From Bradyrhizobium barranii subsp. apii (lineage in GTDB: Bacteria; Pseudomonadota; Alphaproteobacteria; Rhizobiales; Xanthobacteraceae), in contig NZ_CP096255.1 of NCBI RefSeq assembly GCF_011516635.5, positions 868,001 to 932,000 of the forward strand: 64,000 nt of DNA, in the 5' to 3' direction. How positions within the stretch are numbered: the stretch's first letter is position 1; the number at the start of each line of letters is the position of its first letter. The notes below the pieces were generated by a model, which did no database searches, was not told the DNA's origin, and saw nothing but the letters and a program-made list of their open reading frames with translations. Shown piece by piece: positions 39,581-48,615 of the stretch. A program made the translations under genes and the position numbers.

Positions 39581-40476
39581 GGCTTCTTGGCCGCCGCCGG
39601 TTTGGACTGGTTCAGCGCAAGCCCGAGCTCGCGGCTGGCAGCTTTGACGCCGGCTTCGCTCTCGATCATCCAATGCCCCTCGCTGCCGACGGCCGGCAAT
39701 GTGCGGAAGTCCACCTTGCCGCCTCCGCCGCGAAACGCATCCGCCAACTGCCGCGAGAACGCCGGCGCGAAATAGCTGTCATTGGTCGCCACGAGCCATG
39801 TGACGGGAATGCGCGCCGCCTTGCCGAACTCGGCCGCCGCGGCGAGAAGCGTCTGCGGCGCGCAGATCCGGTTCGGTTCGTCATTGGCGCGGCCGCCGCG
39901 CCCCGGCGCAAACGCGATGATCGCGGAGATCGCGTTCGGATCGGTGTTCGCGAGCGCCAACGCCCCCCAACCGCCGGCGGAATGGCCGAGCACGACGACC
40001 TTGTCTTGACGAACAAAATCCTGCTTTCGCAAAAAATCCAGCGCGAGCGAAATTTCGGCGGCCGTCGCGCGACCCGAACGCGCGTAATCCGCCTCGTCGC
40101 AGCCGCCCTGGTCCTCGACATAGCGGCCGCCGGTCGCACCATGGCCGAGCCGCTCCGGCACCAGCACGGCGAAGCCGTGCGCGACGAGAAACGCGACCAG
40201 CGCGCGGTATTCAGGCTGCGGCATTTGCGCCCGACGCAGCACATTCTGCGTCGAGGCATGTGCGATCACCGCAAGCCGGAACGGACCGGCGCCGACGGGG
40301 CGAAACAGCAGCGCATGCGCGGCAATGTCGGTATCCGGCGATGGCACGCGCCATTGTTGCCGGCGAAACGGCTCGCCCTCCTCACCCGATGACCCAAACG
40401 TGACCTGTGCGCACAGAGGCGACGCCATCAGCAAGGGCAGCAGAGGCAGGAGGGCGAAGATGTTGAAGAGGCGCAT
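39577..40476 (-). CDS. Secreted alpha/beta hydrolase (dienelactone hydrolase-like)
   Basis: This 299-residue protein has a signal peptide (MRLFNIFALLPLLPLLMASPLCAQ) and an alpha/beta hydrolase fold. The nucleophile motif GHSAGGWG near residue 165 and a C-terminal EGHWMI His segment complete a plausible Ser-His-Asp triad. It is likely an exported esterase or lipase-like enzyme with unknown substrate. The ORF is open upstream, but ATG 40476 is the only start that gives a signal peptide. It heads the hydrolase-DUF2269-SDR cluster. Confidence 0.82.
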   Translation of the reverse strand: MRLFNIFALLPLLPLLMASPLCAQVTFGSSGEEGEPFRRQQWRVPSPDTDIAAHALLFRPVGAGPFRLAVIAHASTQNVLRRAQMPQPEYRALVAFLVAHGFAVLVPERLGHGATGGRYVEDQGGCDEADYARSGRATAAEISLALDFLRKQDFVRQDKVVVLGHSAGGWGALALANTDPNAISAIIAFAPGRGGRANDEPNRICAPQTLLAAAAEFGKAARIPVTWLVATNDSYFAPAFSRQLADAFRGGGGKVDFRTLPAVGSEGHWMIESEAGVKAASRELGLALNQSKPAAAKKP

Positions 40477-40737
40477 GAATCGCCGCAGGCGAACACGGAC
40501 AGCGACAGATCTGCAGGAACGAATCATTTTCGGTGGGCTTTTTGCGTTGCCATCGCGGTTCATTGGTTGCCGCAGGGCAGTTTTGCACCGGCAATGGCAG
40601 GCCGGTGCCGTTCGAAATGGCGTCTTGTCTTCTTTCGGTACAACATGGTTAAAATACTGATGCACAAAATCCACACGTTAACCGATAATTAACGATAGGT
40701 CTTGCCGCCGGCGCGGCGACTTGGTTTGATCGTGTCC

Positions 40738-41247
40738 ATGAGCACAACCCTGATCGAGGTCCGGCCGGCCAAAGCTGCAGATGCAACTGCGGTGGCGTCC
40801 ACCCATGACGAAGCCTGGCGCTCCGCCTATCAGGGCATCATTCCCGGCGGCGAACTGGAAAAGCTGATCAACCGCCGCGGTCCGCAGTGGTGGGACAGTG
40901 CGATTCGCAAAGGCAGCCGCGTCAGCGTGCTCGTGTTCGGCGACAAGATCGCCGGCTATGCCAATTACGGCCGCAACCGCGCCCGCAGCCTGCACTTTGA
41001 CGGCGAGATCTACGAGCTCTATCTGCGTCCGGAATTCCAGGGTCTCGGCTTCGGCCGCCGCCTGTTCACTTCAGCCCGTCGCGACCTGATGCAGAGCGGC
41101 CTGAAGAGCATGGTGGTGTGGGCGCTCTCGGACAACGATCCGGCGACCGAGTTCTACCGCGCCTTGGGCGGCCGCATGGTGGCGCGCTCCTCCGAGCGTT
41201 TCGGGCCGAAGTCGCTCGACAAAGTTGCCTTCGCTTGGACCAATTGA
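40738..41247 (+). CDS. GNAT family N-acetyltransferase
   Basis: This 169-residue acetyltransferase carries the GNAT core: EIYELYLRPEFQGLGFGRRLFTSARRDL near 88-115, with the acetyl-CoA loop QGLGFGRRL. A C-terminal motif, VVWALSDNDPATEFYRALGG, follows. The acceptor is unknown; related proteins act on small amines or peptides. ATG 40738 is preferred since the longer frame has no ribosome site. It is divergent from the hydrolase gene. Confidence 0.9.
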   Translation: MSTTLIEVRPAKAADATAVASTHDEAWRSAYQGIIPGGELEKLINRRGPQWWDSAIRKGSRVSVLVFGDKIAGYANYGRNRARSLHFDGEIYELYLRPEFQGLGFGRRLFTSARRDLMQSGLKSMVVWALSDNDPATEFYRALGGRMVARSSERFGPKSLDKVAFAWTN

Positions 41248-41415
41248 GTCTAGCCGGCAGCCTTTCCCATCCGTCGATACCGTTGCCTTTTGAGCCGGTA
41301 GTCGCTGGATTCATTATTTCACAAAAACACGATGGATTGGCGCGCCAAGCCCGCGTATGACAGCGCCAAAATCGCTGCCGGGCGCGATTTAACCTCGGCA
41401 ACAACGGAGCCTTGA

Positions 41416-41952
41416 ATGCGTATCGATGCGGTCTCGATCGGAAAAAACGTACCCCACGACGTCAACGTCATCATCGAGGTCCCCGTGGGCGGCGAACCGA
41501 TCAAATACGAGATGGACAAGGAAGCCGGCACGCTCGTTGTCGACCGCTTCCTCTACACGCCGATGCGTTACCCCGGTAACTACGGCTTCATCCCGCACAC
41601 GCTGTCCGATGATGGCGATCCCTGCGACGTGCTGATCATCAACACCCGCGCCATCATCCCCGGCGCCGTCATGAGCGTGCGCCCGGTCGGCGTGCTGTTC
41701 ATGGAAGACGAAGCCGGCGGCGACGAGAAGATTCTCGCGGTGCCGTCGTCGAAGCTGACGCAGCGCTACGACAAGGTGAAGTCGTACTCCGACCTGCCCG
41801 ACATCACGCTGCAGCAGATCCAGCACTTCTTCGAGCACTACAAGGATCTCGAGAAGGGCAAGTGGGTGAAGATTTTGCGCTGGGGCGGCCCGGAAGACGC
41901 GCAGAAGCTGATCCTCGAAGGCATCGAGCGCGAGAAGAAGAAAAAGGCGTAA
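41416..41952 (+). CDS. ppa: Inorganic pyrophosphatase
   Basis: This 178-residue soluble enzyme hydrolyses pyrophosphate and pulls biosynthetic reactions forward. The family signature [10 protein letters not shown] near 67-76 and the N-terminal [18 protein letters not shown] motif are intact, as are the metal-site acidic residues. Length is typical for bacterial family I enzymes. ATG 41416 is preceded by an AACGGAGCC site. The gene is convergent with folD, with a palindrome between. Confidence 0.97.
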   Translation: MRIDAVSIGKNVPHDVNVIIEVPVGGEPIKYEMDKEAGTLVVDRFLYTPMRYPGNYGFIPHTLSDDGDPCDVLIINTRAIIPGAVMSVRPVGVLFMEDEAGGDEKILAVPSSKLTQRYDKVKSYSDLPDITLQQIQHFFEHYKDLEKGKWVKILRWGGPEDAQKLILEGIEREKKKKA

Positions 41953-41960
41953 GATTGCGT

Positions 41961-42075
41961 GTCCCGGACGCGGTGCATCACGAAGTGATGCGCCGCAGAG
42001 CCGGGACCGAGGGTGCCACTTGCAATGGGCCCCGGCTCTGCAGCGCATCGTTGCACGCTGCGCTGCGTCCGGGGC
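41961..42075. repeat. REP-like intergenic palindrome, copy 8
   Basis: GTCCCGGACGC and GCGTCCGGGGC form outer arms; GATGCGCCGCAGAGCCGGG and CCCGGCTCTGCAGCGCATC form inner ones. It separates the convergent ppa and folD genes and may be a bidirectional 3' end. Confidence 0.78.
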
Positions 42076-42088
42076 GCGAGACCTGGAG

Positions 42089-42973
42089 TTAAACCGCCGG
42101 CTTCGGCAGCCCGGCGATCGCGCAAGCCGCGCGCAGCGTATTCACCAGCAGGCAGGCGACCGTCATCTGGCCAACGCCACCCGGCACCGGCGTGATCGCG
42201 CCGGCAACGGCGAGCGCTTCCTGATAGGCGACATCGCCGACGAGGCGCGTCTTGCCATCGTCCTTCGGGATGCGGTTGATGCCGATGTCGATCACGGTCG
42301 CGCCCGGCTTCAGCCAGTCACCACGTACCATCTCGGGCTTGCCGACCGCGGCATAGACGAGGTCGGCTCGCTTCACGAGCCCGGGCAGATCGCGCGAGCG
42401 CGAATGCGCGATGGTCACCGTGGCGTTCTCGTTGAGCAGCAATTGCACCAGCGGACGGCCGACCAGATTGGAGCGGCCGATGACGATGGCATTCATGCCT
42501 TCGAGCGAGCCGTGGACGCTCTTGGTCAGGATGATCGAACCGAGCGGCGTGCAGGGCGACAGCGCTTCAAAGCCGCCGGCGAGCCGGCCGGCATTGTTCG
42601 GATGCAGGCCGTCGACATCCTTGGCGGGATCGATGGCGTTGATCACGGCCTCGGTGTTCAGGCCCTTCGGCAGCGGCAGCTGCACCAGAATGCCGTGCAC
42701 CGCCGGATCGCGGTTGAGTTTTGTGACGACGGCCAGCAGATCGGCCTGCGACACGTCGGCCGGCAGCTTGTGCTCGAACGAGGCCATGCCGGCCGCCTGG
42801 GTCTGGGTGTGCTTGGAACGGACATAGACCTCGCTGGCTGGGTCGTTGCCGACCAGAACCACCGCGAGGCCCGGCACCAGATTGTGCTCGCGCTTGACGC
42901 GGGCAACCTCGTCAGCGACGCGCGCGCGGAGTTCCGCAGCGATGACTTTTCCATCGATGATCTTGGCCGTCAT
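42089..42973 (-). CDS. folD: Bifunctional methylenetetrahydrofolate dehydrogenase/cyclohydrolase
   Basis: This 294-residue enzyme interconverts methylene-, methenyl- and formyl-tetrahydrofolate for one-carbon metabolism. The signatures [15 protein letters not shown] (near 50), [10 protein letters not shown] (near 167) and [13 protein letters not shown] (near 264) are intact. It starts one base after the DUF167 stop, so yggT, DUF167 and folD form one operon. Confidence 0.97.
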   Translation of the reverse strand: MTAKIIDGKVIAAELRARVADEVARVKREHNLVPGLAVVLVGNDPASEVYVRSKHTQTQAAGMASFEHKLPADVSQADLLAVVTKLNRDPAVHGILVQLPLPKGLNTEAVINAIDPAKDVDGLHPNNAGRLAGGFEALSPCTPLGSIILTKSVHGSLEGMNAIVIGRSNLVGRPLVQLLLNENATVTIAHSRSRDLPGLVKRADLVYAAVGKPEMVRGDWLKPGATVIDIGINRIPKDDGKTRLVGDVAYQEALAVAGAITPVPGGVGQMTVACLLVNTLRAACAIAGLPKPAV

Positions 42974-42974
42974 G

Positions 42975-43343
42975 TCAGTTCCCTTGGTCTGTCGGTTTGG
43001 CGTCTGCCGATCTGGCCTGGGCGAGCTTGCACAGGGCTTCGCCGAGCCGCGCCGGATCGCCGTCGACCGCGATCTGCTTCAGCCGCGAGGTGGCACCGGA
43101 TAGCAGCTTTACACTGGCCTTGGGGACGCCGAGCGATTTCGCCAATAGCACCAGAACGGCCTTGTTGGCCTCGCCGCCATCGGCGATCGCGCGCACCCGC
43201 ACCTTGAGCACGCTGCGGCCGTCGGCCAATTGCTCGATCCCGTCGATGTCGTCGCGGCCGCCGCGCGGCGTCACCCGCAGCGCGATGCTGATTCCCGCGG
43301 CCGAATAGCGCCAGGGTTCCTTGAAGGCCTCTTTCGCAATCAA
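42975..43343 (-). CDS. DUF167 (YggU) family protein
   Basis: This 122-residue protein has the DUF167 core: [40 protein letters not shown] and [18 protein letters not shown]. Its function is unknown, but it is often found in this operon with yggT. It appears to start at TTG 43343, with GGGAG four bases upstream and the yggT stop 15 bases upstream; no good ATG precedes. The TTG start is the odd feature. Confidence 0.88.
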   Translation of the reverse strand: MIAKEAFKEPWRYSAAGISIALRVTPRGGRDDIDGIEQLADGRSVLKVRVRAIADGGEANKAVLVLLAKSLGVPKASVKLLSGATSRLKQIAVDGDPARLGEALCKLAQARSADAKPTDQGN

Positions 43344-43358
43344 GGCGCTCCCGCCTGC

Positions 43359-43649
43359 TTAGATCACGTTCGGGTAGATGTAATACAGGATCACCCGCTC
43401 GATGAACATGATGAGCAGGATCAGGATGATCGGCGAGATATCGAGGCCGCCGAGGCTGGGCAGGAAATTGCGAATCGGCGCCAGCACCGGCTCGGTGATC
43501 CGGTACAGGAACTCCGCCACCGCCGAAACGAACTGGTTGCGGGTGTTCACGACGTTGAAAGCGATCAGCCAGGACAGGATCGCGGAGGCGATCAGCAGCC
43601 AGACGTAGAGGTCGAGCACGATGATGACGATGTCGAGAACGGCACGCAT
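43359..43649 (-). CDS. YggT family membrane protein
   Basis: This 96-residue inner-membrane protein has two hydrophobic helices and the YggT core LYVWLLIASAILSWLIAFN followed by YRITEPVLAPIRNFLPSLGGLDISPIILILLI. The family is linked to osmotic tolerance and membrane assembly. It is the first gene of the yggT-DUF167-folD operon. Confidence 0.93.
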   Translation of the reverse strand: MRAVLDIVIIVLDLYVWLLIASAILSWLIAFNVVNTRNQFVSAVAEFLYRITEPVLAPIRNFLPSLGGLDISPIILILLIMFIERVILYYIYPNVI

Positions 43650-43833
43650 TGATGACTCTGGCTTTCGGTCGGGATTGACGCTTTTTGCTAGATATCGGTT
43701 CCCCCCGGCCCAAACAAGGGAAGTCGGTGCCGGGGATGGTTAAAACCGGGTCACACCCGTCCTTGACTTGACCTTGGCGGGGACTTAAATGGCGCCCGGT
43801 TGTCGGCCGCATTCACCAGAGCGGCCGCCAAAC

Positions 43834-43909
<76 letters not shown>

Positions 43910-44148
43910 GCCTTCGCAGGCTGCGCCTGCTTCGGCTCGGCAAGCCCTCTCGTAGCGAAGGCTGCCACGCCATAGCCCGCAGGGCGACGGCGGGCTTCAT
44001 CCGAAAATCTCTCCCCCTACTTCCCCGTAAACCTCGGCGGCCGCTTCTCCATGAAGCTCGCCACCCCCTCCCGGAAATCGCTGCCGTTCAGCGCGACCAT
44101 CATCTCGCGGTTGGCCTCGATCGTGGCCTCGGCTAGAGCGTTTTCCGA

Positions 44149-44697
44149 TCACGTTGCGTCGTAACCAGCCGCGACGAGATAATTTTGACATTCCTCGGGT
44201 GAGAAGCGTTTGAGAGCGTTGGCGATTGCTTGCCAGAGATCGGGCATGGTGCGGGCTGCGGCGGCCCGCAACAGCGCTTTCAGTTTGGAGAAGGCCATTT
44301 CGATCGGGTTGAAGTCTGGACTGTAGGGCGGAAGATAGAGCAGGCTAGCTCCGACCGCCTGGATGGCCTCTCGAACGCCATGGACCTTGTGAGCGGGCAA
44401 GTTGTCCATGATAACGGTATCGCCCGGCCGCAGCGATGGGGCGAGCAATTGCTCGACGTAGGCCAGGAAAGCGTCGCCATCCATTGGACCGTCCAGAACA
44501 AGCGGCGCGATCAGACCGTCGGAGCGCAATCCAGCGGTGAACGTCGTCGTCTTCCAATGTCCGTGTGGGATAGCTGCACGACATCGCTCGCCGCGTGGCG
44601 AGCGCCCGTAACGCCGCGCCATTTTGGTGTTGGCGCTGGTTTCGTCGATGAAGACGAGACGCTCAGGGTCAAGGTCGATTTGCCCTTCGAACCACTC
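44149..44697 (-). pseudogene. IS630 transposase catalytic part (orfB), frame-disrupted
   Basis: The frame encodes the DDE catalytic domain: Asp in LVFIDETSA, Asp in VIMDNLPAH, and Glu in [11 protein letters not shown], with 34 residues between the last two (DD34E). The frame is open from 44697 and there is a TGA just before it at 44698-44700. Joining it to orfA would need a -1 shift at the A7 run (44749-44755) plus a second shift near 44690-44700, where one base seems to be missing. It is probably inactive. Confidence 0.8.
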
Positions 44698-44710
44698 TCA
44701 CGTGCGGCAT

Positions 44711-45094
44711 TTATATCGCCGCGCCGTTGCTCGGCGGCGTGCGCTGTCTTTTTTTAAGTGTGATCTTTCTGCGCTGGAAAAAACGCCAGAGCGACGCGAT
44801 GCCAGTCGATATTCCATGACGTTTCAACAGTTCTCGCAACTCGGCAAGCGTGATATCCGGCCTCGCTGTCACCGCCTCCAGAATCAATTGCGAATGCGCT
44901 TCGATGCGCTGCGATTTGCGGTCACCGCCCTGGCGTTTAGGAACGATGTCGCCAACTTTCTTGAGGCGAGCGCGCCAGCGGATCGCACTGGCCGCGCTGA
45001 CACCAAAGCGCTCAGCAGCCTGTCGACAGGACATGCCACCGTCAATCGCGGCTACCACCCTTTGGCGAAGATCAACCGAAAGCGCCCTGGCCAT
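44711..45094 (-). CDS. IS630 transposase N-terminal part (orfA)
   Basis: This 127-residue frame encodes the DNA-binding half: MARALSVDLRQRVVAAI, then the helix-turn-helix SCRQAAERFGVSAASAIRWRARLKK and a second HTH-like region, DITLAELRELLKRHGISTGIASLWRFFQ. It ends shortly after a run of seven A residues at 44749-44755 (minus strand), a slippery site where many IS630 members shift -1 into orfB. Here the next frame is itself interrupted. Confidence 0.85.
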   Translation of the reverse strand: MARALSVDLRQRVVAAIDGGMSCRQAAERFGVSAASAIRWRARLKKVGDIVPKRQGGDRKSQRIEAHSQLILEAVTARPDITLAELRELLKRHGISTGIASLWRFFQRRKITLKKRQRTPPSNGAAI

Positions 45095-45963
45095 ACATGC
45101 TGGCCTCCCTCGCCAGCATGCAGCTTGAATCTGACTCGCGCCGTTTTGGGAATCCCCACCCGATTCTTTCCGGTCGGAAAATGCTCTAGCGTCTGGAACG
45201 GCACCTCGTAGAGCTGGCGCTTGATCACGGCCATCGCGCTCGGGGAAACCATATCGGCGAGGTCGCGCGCATAGGCATAGGTCTCCTCGCGCAGCTTTTC
45301 CGGTGAGCAGAGCCGGTTCACCAGGCCGATCCGCAGCGCCTCCTCACTCGAGACGCGCCGGGCCGAGAGCAGCAGATCCATCGCGTTGGCGTGGCCGACG
45401 ATGTGCGGCAGCATCCAGGACATGCCATGCTCGGCGATCAGTCCGCGCCGCGCGAAGGCTGTCGTGAACACGGTATTGTCGGCGGCAAAGCGCAGGTCGC
45501 AATAAAGCGCGTGGACGAGGCCGATACCGGCGGTCGCGCCGTTGAGCATGGCGATGACGGGCTTTCCGATCGACGGATAGAAGCCGTAGCGCGTCTGCCA
45601 GTCCGGCCGGCGGTTCATGTCGAAGGGCGGCAGGTTCGAGGCACGCCTGACGTCGTTGGGGTCGAGCCCCTTCAGCGCATCCATGTCGGCGCCGGCGCAG
45701 AAGGCGCGGCCCGCGCCGGTGAGCACGATGACGCGGACATTGTCATCGGCGCTCGATGCTTCCATCGCATGGCGCACGTCGCGCTCCATCGTCGGCGTCC
45801 ACGCATTCATGCGATCAGGGCGATTGAGCGTGATGGTCGCGACCTTGTCGCTCACCTCATACAGAATGTGTTCGTAGGCCATGACGCTCTCCCTGTGTCT
45901 GCCGGCACGCGTTCGCGCGCGCTCGTTAGGAACGAGCCTAGCATATCCAACGGTGAGGCAAGA

Positions 45964-46002
45964 GCTTGCGCCAAGGCCTTGCGCGAAGGCCTTGCGCAGA
46001 GG
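45964..46002. repeat. 13-bp tandem repeat, three units
   Basis: Three consecutive 13-bp units of the form (G/C)CTTGCGC(C/G/A)(A/A/G)AGG lie just downstream of the glutamine amidotransferase stop. They are between that gene and the start of the disrupted enoyl-CoA hydratase. The repeats differ at one or two positions. Slipped-strand expansion is the simplest explanation. Confidence 0.75.
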
Positions 46003-46007
46003 CGCGA

Positions 46008-46802
46008 TCACTCGGCGGCTTGCGCCAGCACCTGCCGGCGCGCCAGCCAGCCATCGATGAAATGATCGAGCCAGGCCCGCTCCGCAACGTCGTACACGGC
46101 ACGGTCCGCGAAATGATGATGCCGCTCGCGCGCACCGGGCGCGCTGAGGCCGTCATAGCCGCGCGTGGTCCAGCAATGCATCATCGCGCAGGTCACGTCA
46201 GGATGAAACTGCACCCCGAAAGCGTTGCCGGTGCGGAACGCCTGGATCGGAAAATCATCGCCTTCCGCAAGCAGCTCAGTGCCGACGGGCAGTTCAAATC
46301 CTTCGCGATGCCAGTGATAGACCTGCGCCGGCCAATTCGGGCAGAGCGCGTGGCCCGCGACGGTCGGGCGGATTGGATAGTAGCCGATCTGGGCCAGCGC
46401 CTCCGCATGCGGCGCGACGCGAGCCCCCAACTGCATCGCCAGCATCTGCGCGCCGAGGCAGATGCCGAGGAACGGTCGCTGTTCGCGGAGCGGAATTTCG
46501 ATCCAGTCGATCTCGCGGCGGATGTAGTCGTCGGGATCGTTGGCGCTCATCGGACCGCCGAAGAAAACAGCGCCGGCATGCTGATCGAGCGTGTCGGGCA
46601 GGGGATCGCCGAAGCGGGGACGGCGAATGTCGAGGCGATGGCCGAGCGCGCGCAGCGCATTGCCGACGCGGCCGGGTGTCGAGGATTCCTGATGCAGGAT
46701 GATCAGAACCGGCAACCGGGCTTCGGAGGCGGCGGCGCTCGGCGTCCTTCTGGGGAAGGGCACCAATTCTGCGCCACCAAACCTGTCCGTCCGGAACGAC
46801 AT
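46008..46802 (-). CDS. Class I glutamine amidotransferase family protein (GMP synthase-like)
   Basis: This 264-residue protein has a type 1 glutamine amidotransferase fold: GAVFFGGPMSAND near 78-90, nucleophile Cys in LGICLGAQML near 116, and the His-Glu-type dyad segment GVQFHPDVT near 197-205. The usual Glu two residues after that His is replaced by Asp-Val. Related proteins use ammonia from glutamine or have lost that activity. No partner synthase is adjacent, so the acceptor is unknown. Confidence 0.85.
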   Translation of the reverse strand: MSFRTDRFGGAELVPFPRRTPSAAASEARLPVLIILHQESSTPGRVGNALRALGHRLDIRRPRFGDPLPDTLDQHAGAVFFGGPMSANDPDDYIRREIDWIEIPLREQRPFLGICLGAQMLAMQLGARVAPHAEALAQIGYYPIRPTVAGHALCPNWPAQVYHWHREGFELPVGTELLAEGDDFPIQAFRTGNAFGVQFHPDVTCAMMHCWTTRGYDGLSAPGARERHHHFADRAVYDVAERAWLDHFIDGWLARRQVLAQAAE

Positions 46803-46935
46803 GGCCTCTGCGAGTGCTATCGGTTCAGACCGCCAGCATAGCTAAGCGGTAGTTAACATCGCGTGAGTTCGCGCACACGCGTCCCGATATTGAAGCAAGC
46901 TCCGGGCCATTACGGAGCTTTGAGCTTTCTTCAAA

Positions 46936-46979
46936 GCGTTTTCGAGCGAAGTGGATACCGGTTCGCGTGAAGAAAACGC
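46936..46979 (+). repeat. 44-nt palindromic repeat, copy 2
   Basis: GCGTTTTC-GAGCGAAG ... GAAGAAAACGC, with outer arms GCGTTTTC / GAAAACGC and inner arms GCGAA / TTCGC. It differs from the copy at 37742-37785 by one base. It lies 15 bases past the stop of the SDR gene. The repeat is widespread in Bradyrhizobium and Rhodopseudomonas intergenic regions. Confidence 0.87.
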
Positions 46980-46994
46980 GTCAAGACAAGAAAT

Positions 46995-47774
46995 CTAGTG
47001 CCTCTGCCTCTGGAACCGGCTGGTGGCGGACAGGATGAAGCCGCGCGGGAAGAAACGCAGCGCGAACGGCACGATCTTGATGCCGAGACCAGGCAGCACT
47101 GCCCGTTTGTTGGCCATCAGGCCGCGATAAGCTTGTTGCGCAACTTCGGCGGCAGACACGTTGAGAAGAGCCGTATCATGCCCAGCCCCGACGCCGGCGC
47201 GCGCCTGGAATTCGGTGGGCACCGGACCCGGGCAAAGTACGGTGACGCGAACGCCGCGCGGCGCGAGCTCCGCCCGCAGGGCCTCGGTGAGGGAAATCAC
47301 ATAGGCCTTGGACGCGTAGTACACGGCCATGCCGGGGCCGGGCAGAAAGCCCGCGACCGATCCGACATTGAGAAGACCGCCCTTGTTCCTGATCAGCTGA
47401 TCGGCAAAGCGCAGCGACAGATCCGTCAGAGCCCGGACGTTGACATCGACGATGCCGACCTGTTCGACGCGGTCGCGCTCGATCGCATCGCCGAACACGC
47501 CGAAGCCGGCATTGTTGACGAGATGGTCGAGCTCAACGTCTTCGGCGGCAAGCGCGGCGGCGATCTTGTCACCCGCATCCGCCTCCTGCAGGTCGCAGGC
47601 GATCACGATCGGCTTCTTGCCGCCCTTGGCGGCGAGCTCGTTCGCAAGCGCCTCCAGCCGGTCCGCGCGTCGCGCCGTCAGCGCGAGGCGATGCCCGTTG
47701 GCGGCGAACACACGCGCCAGCTCCGTGCCGATGCCCGCCGACGCACCGGTGATCAACGTTACCCGCTCAGTCAC
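46995..47774 (-). CDS. SDR family NAD(P)-dependent oxidoreductase
   Basis: This 259-residue classical SDR has TGASAGIG near 8-15, NNAGFGVFG near 86-94, and the catalytic YYASKAYV (YxxxK) with a Ser upstream (VGSVAG). A C-terminal LPGLGIKIVPFALRFFPRGF segment may bind membranes or substrate. GTG 47774 is preferred: the longer frame has only a weak TTG start. The substrate is unknown. Its 3' end lies next to the 44-nt palindrome. Confidence 0.88.
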   Translation of the reverse strand: MTERVTLITGASAGIGTELARVFAANGHRLALTARRADRLEALANELAAKGGKKPIVIACDLQEADAGDKIAAALAAEDVELDHLVNNAGFGVFGDAIERDRVEQVGIVDVNVRALTDLSLRFADQLIRNKGGLLNVGSVAGFLPGPGMAVYYASKAYVISLTEALRAELAPRGVRVTVLCPGPVPTEFQARAGVGAGHDTALLNVSAAEVAQQAYRGLMANKRAVLPGLGIKIVPFALRFFPRGFILSATSRFQRQRH

Positions 47775-48005
47775 GATCGAAGTCTCTTGAATTGAAGTTT
47801 TTTGGCCCCGCAATGGCGGAACGAGAGCATAGGCCGAGCGCGACAGGCAAGCGTCACCGGCAGCATGGCTGCTTGAGCGGGCAACAGGGAAGCAGGAAAA
47901 CCACGGATTTTACGGGGAAATCCGGGGCCGGGCTGGCCGACGGAGGTATATTAAAGTTTCGTCATGTGGTCAGCACAACCGCCGATAATACCGCGTCGAG
48001 ACGGC

Positions 48006-48494
48006 TCAACCCCCGACGGCGCCGTCCTTGACCTGACCACCGGCGCGATTTGCGACCGCATGCTTGAGGTCGATCCGGTCGCGCTGGGCGATCCCGAGCA
48101 GGTCGGACGCGCGCCAAACGACGTTATCCTCGAACTCGGACACCTGGCCATCGGCATAGACCAGCTCCCACATCATCTGGACGATGCGCTTGCGGCCCTC
48201 TTCGTCGAGCGAGCGCATGATGACGCTGGTGAAGTGATAGAGGTCGACGGCCTCGCCCTCGACCTGGGTGGCGTCCGCGATCAGGCGGTCGGCGGTACCG
48301 CGATCCAGCCCGAAATGGTTTTCGATCAGGCTGTGCAGCTTGCGCTGCTCGGTCGCCGTCGGCTGACCGTCCAGCGAGACCACGTGAACCAGCAGCGCGG
48401 TGGCCGCAAGCCGGTAATCGCCATCGCCGAATGCGCGATCCCCGGCATGAGGGGCCACAATGTCGGCGATGAATTGGCGCAGGCCGTCGAGCAT
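48006..48494 (-). CDS. TerB family protein
   Basis: This 162-residue all-helical protein has the TerB fold: LAATALLVHVVSLDGQPTATEQRKL near 29-53 and LVYADGQVSEFEDNVVWRASDLLGI near 110-135. Both contain the acidic DG pattern of TerB metal sites. TerB-like domains occur in stress and tellurite-resistance systems; here it stands downstream of a cyclase gene (121-bp gap) and may be co-transcribed. Its role is unknown. Confidence 0.85.
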   Translation of the reverse strand: MLDGLRQFIADIVAPHAGDRAFGDGDYRLAATALLVHVVSLDGQPTATEQRKLHSLIENHFGLDRGTADRLIADATQVEGEAVDLYHFTSVIMRSLDEEGRKRIVQMMWELVYADGQVSEFEDNVVWRASDLLGIAQRDRIDLKHAVANRAGGQVKDGAVGG

Positions 48495-48615
48495 AGGATC
48501 CTACCGAAAACGATGAAGCCGCGGGGGTGCGGCCGCCACCAGCATTATATGAGCAGGAAACTCAACCGCCGCAACGTGCGTCAGCTCCGCGCGGGCATTA
48601 CCTTTCTGCAATCTG

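Larger units (their letters stand above)
44136..45186 (-). mobile_element. IS630-family insertion sequence, 1051 bp
   Basis: The element has inverted ends GAGCGTTTTCCGATC (44136-44150) and the complement of GAGCATTTTCCGACC (45172-45186), 13 of 15 identical. TA is duplicated at 44134-44135 and 45187-45188, which is the IS630/Tc1 target pattern. It carries two minus-strand transposase frames. It is inserted into the enoyl-CoA hydratase gene. Confidence 0.95.
44017..45882 (-). pseudogene. Enoyl-CoA hydratase/isomerase family gene split by IS630-family element
   Basis: The gene starts at ATG 45882 and runs to 45189 as a crotonase-family protein: LNRPDRMNAWTPTM, GAGRAFCAGADMDAL and NGATAGIGLVHALYCDLRFA are intact. 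An IS630-like element then interrupts it between Thr-Leu and Ala-Glu of the sequence QTLAEA. The remaining C-terminus (ATIEANREMMVAL ... FMEKRPPRFTGK) is coded at 44017-44133. Removing the element and one TA gives exactly 271 codons (270 residues). The 5' fragment now reads through into the IS for about 44 extra residues. Family function is hydration of enoyl-CoA; substrate unknown. Confidence 0.93.

Noticed and set aside
43910..44016. Prophage or island attachment site next to tRNA-Ala
   Set aside because: No duplicated tRNA end and no integrase gene is seen; the only mobile DNA is the IS630 element, which targets TA.
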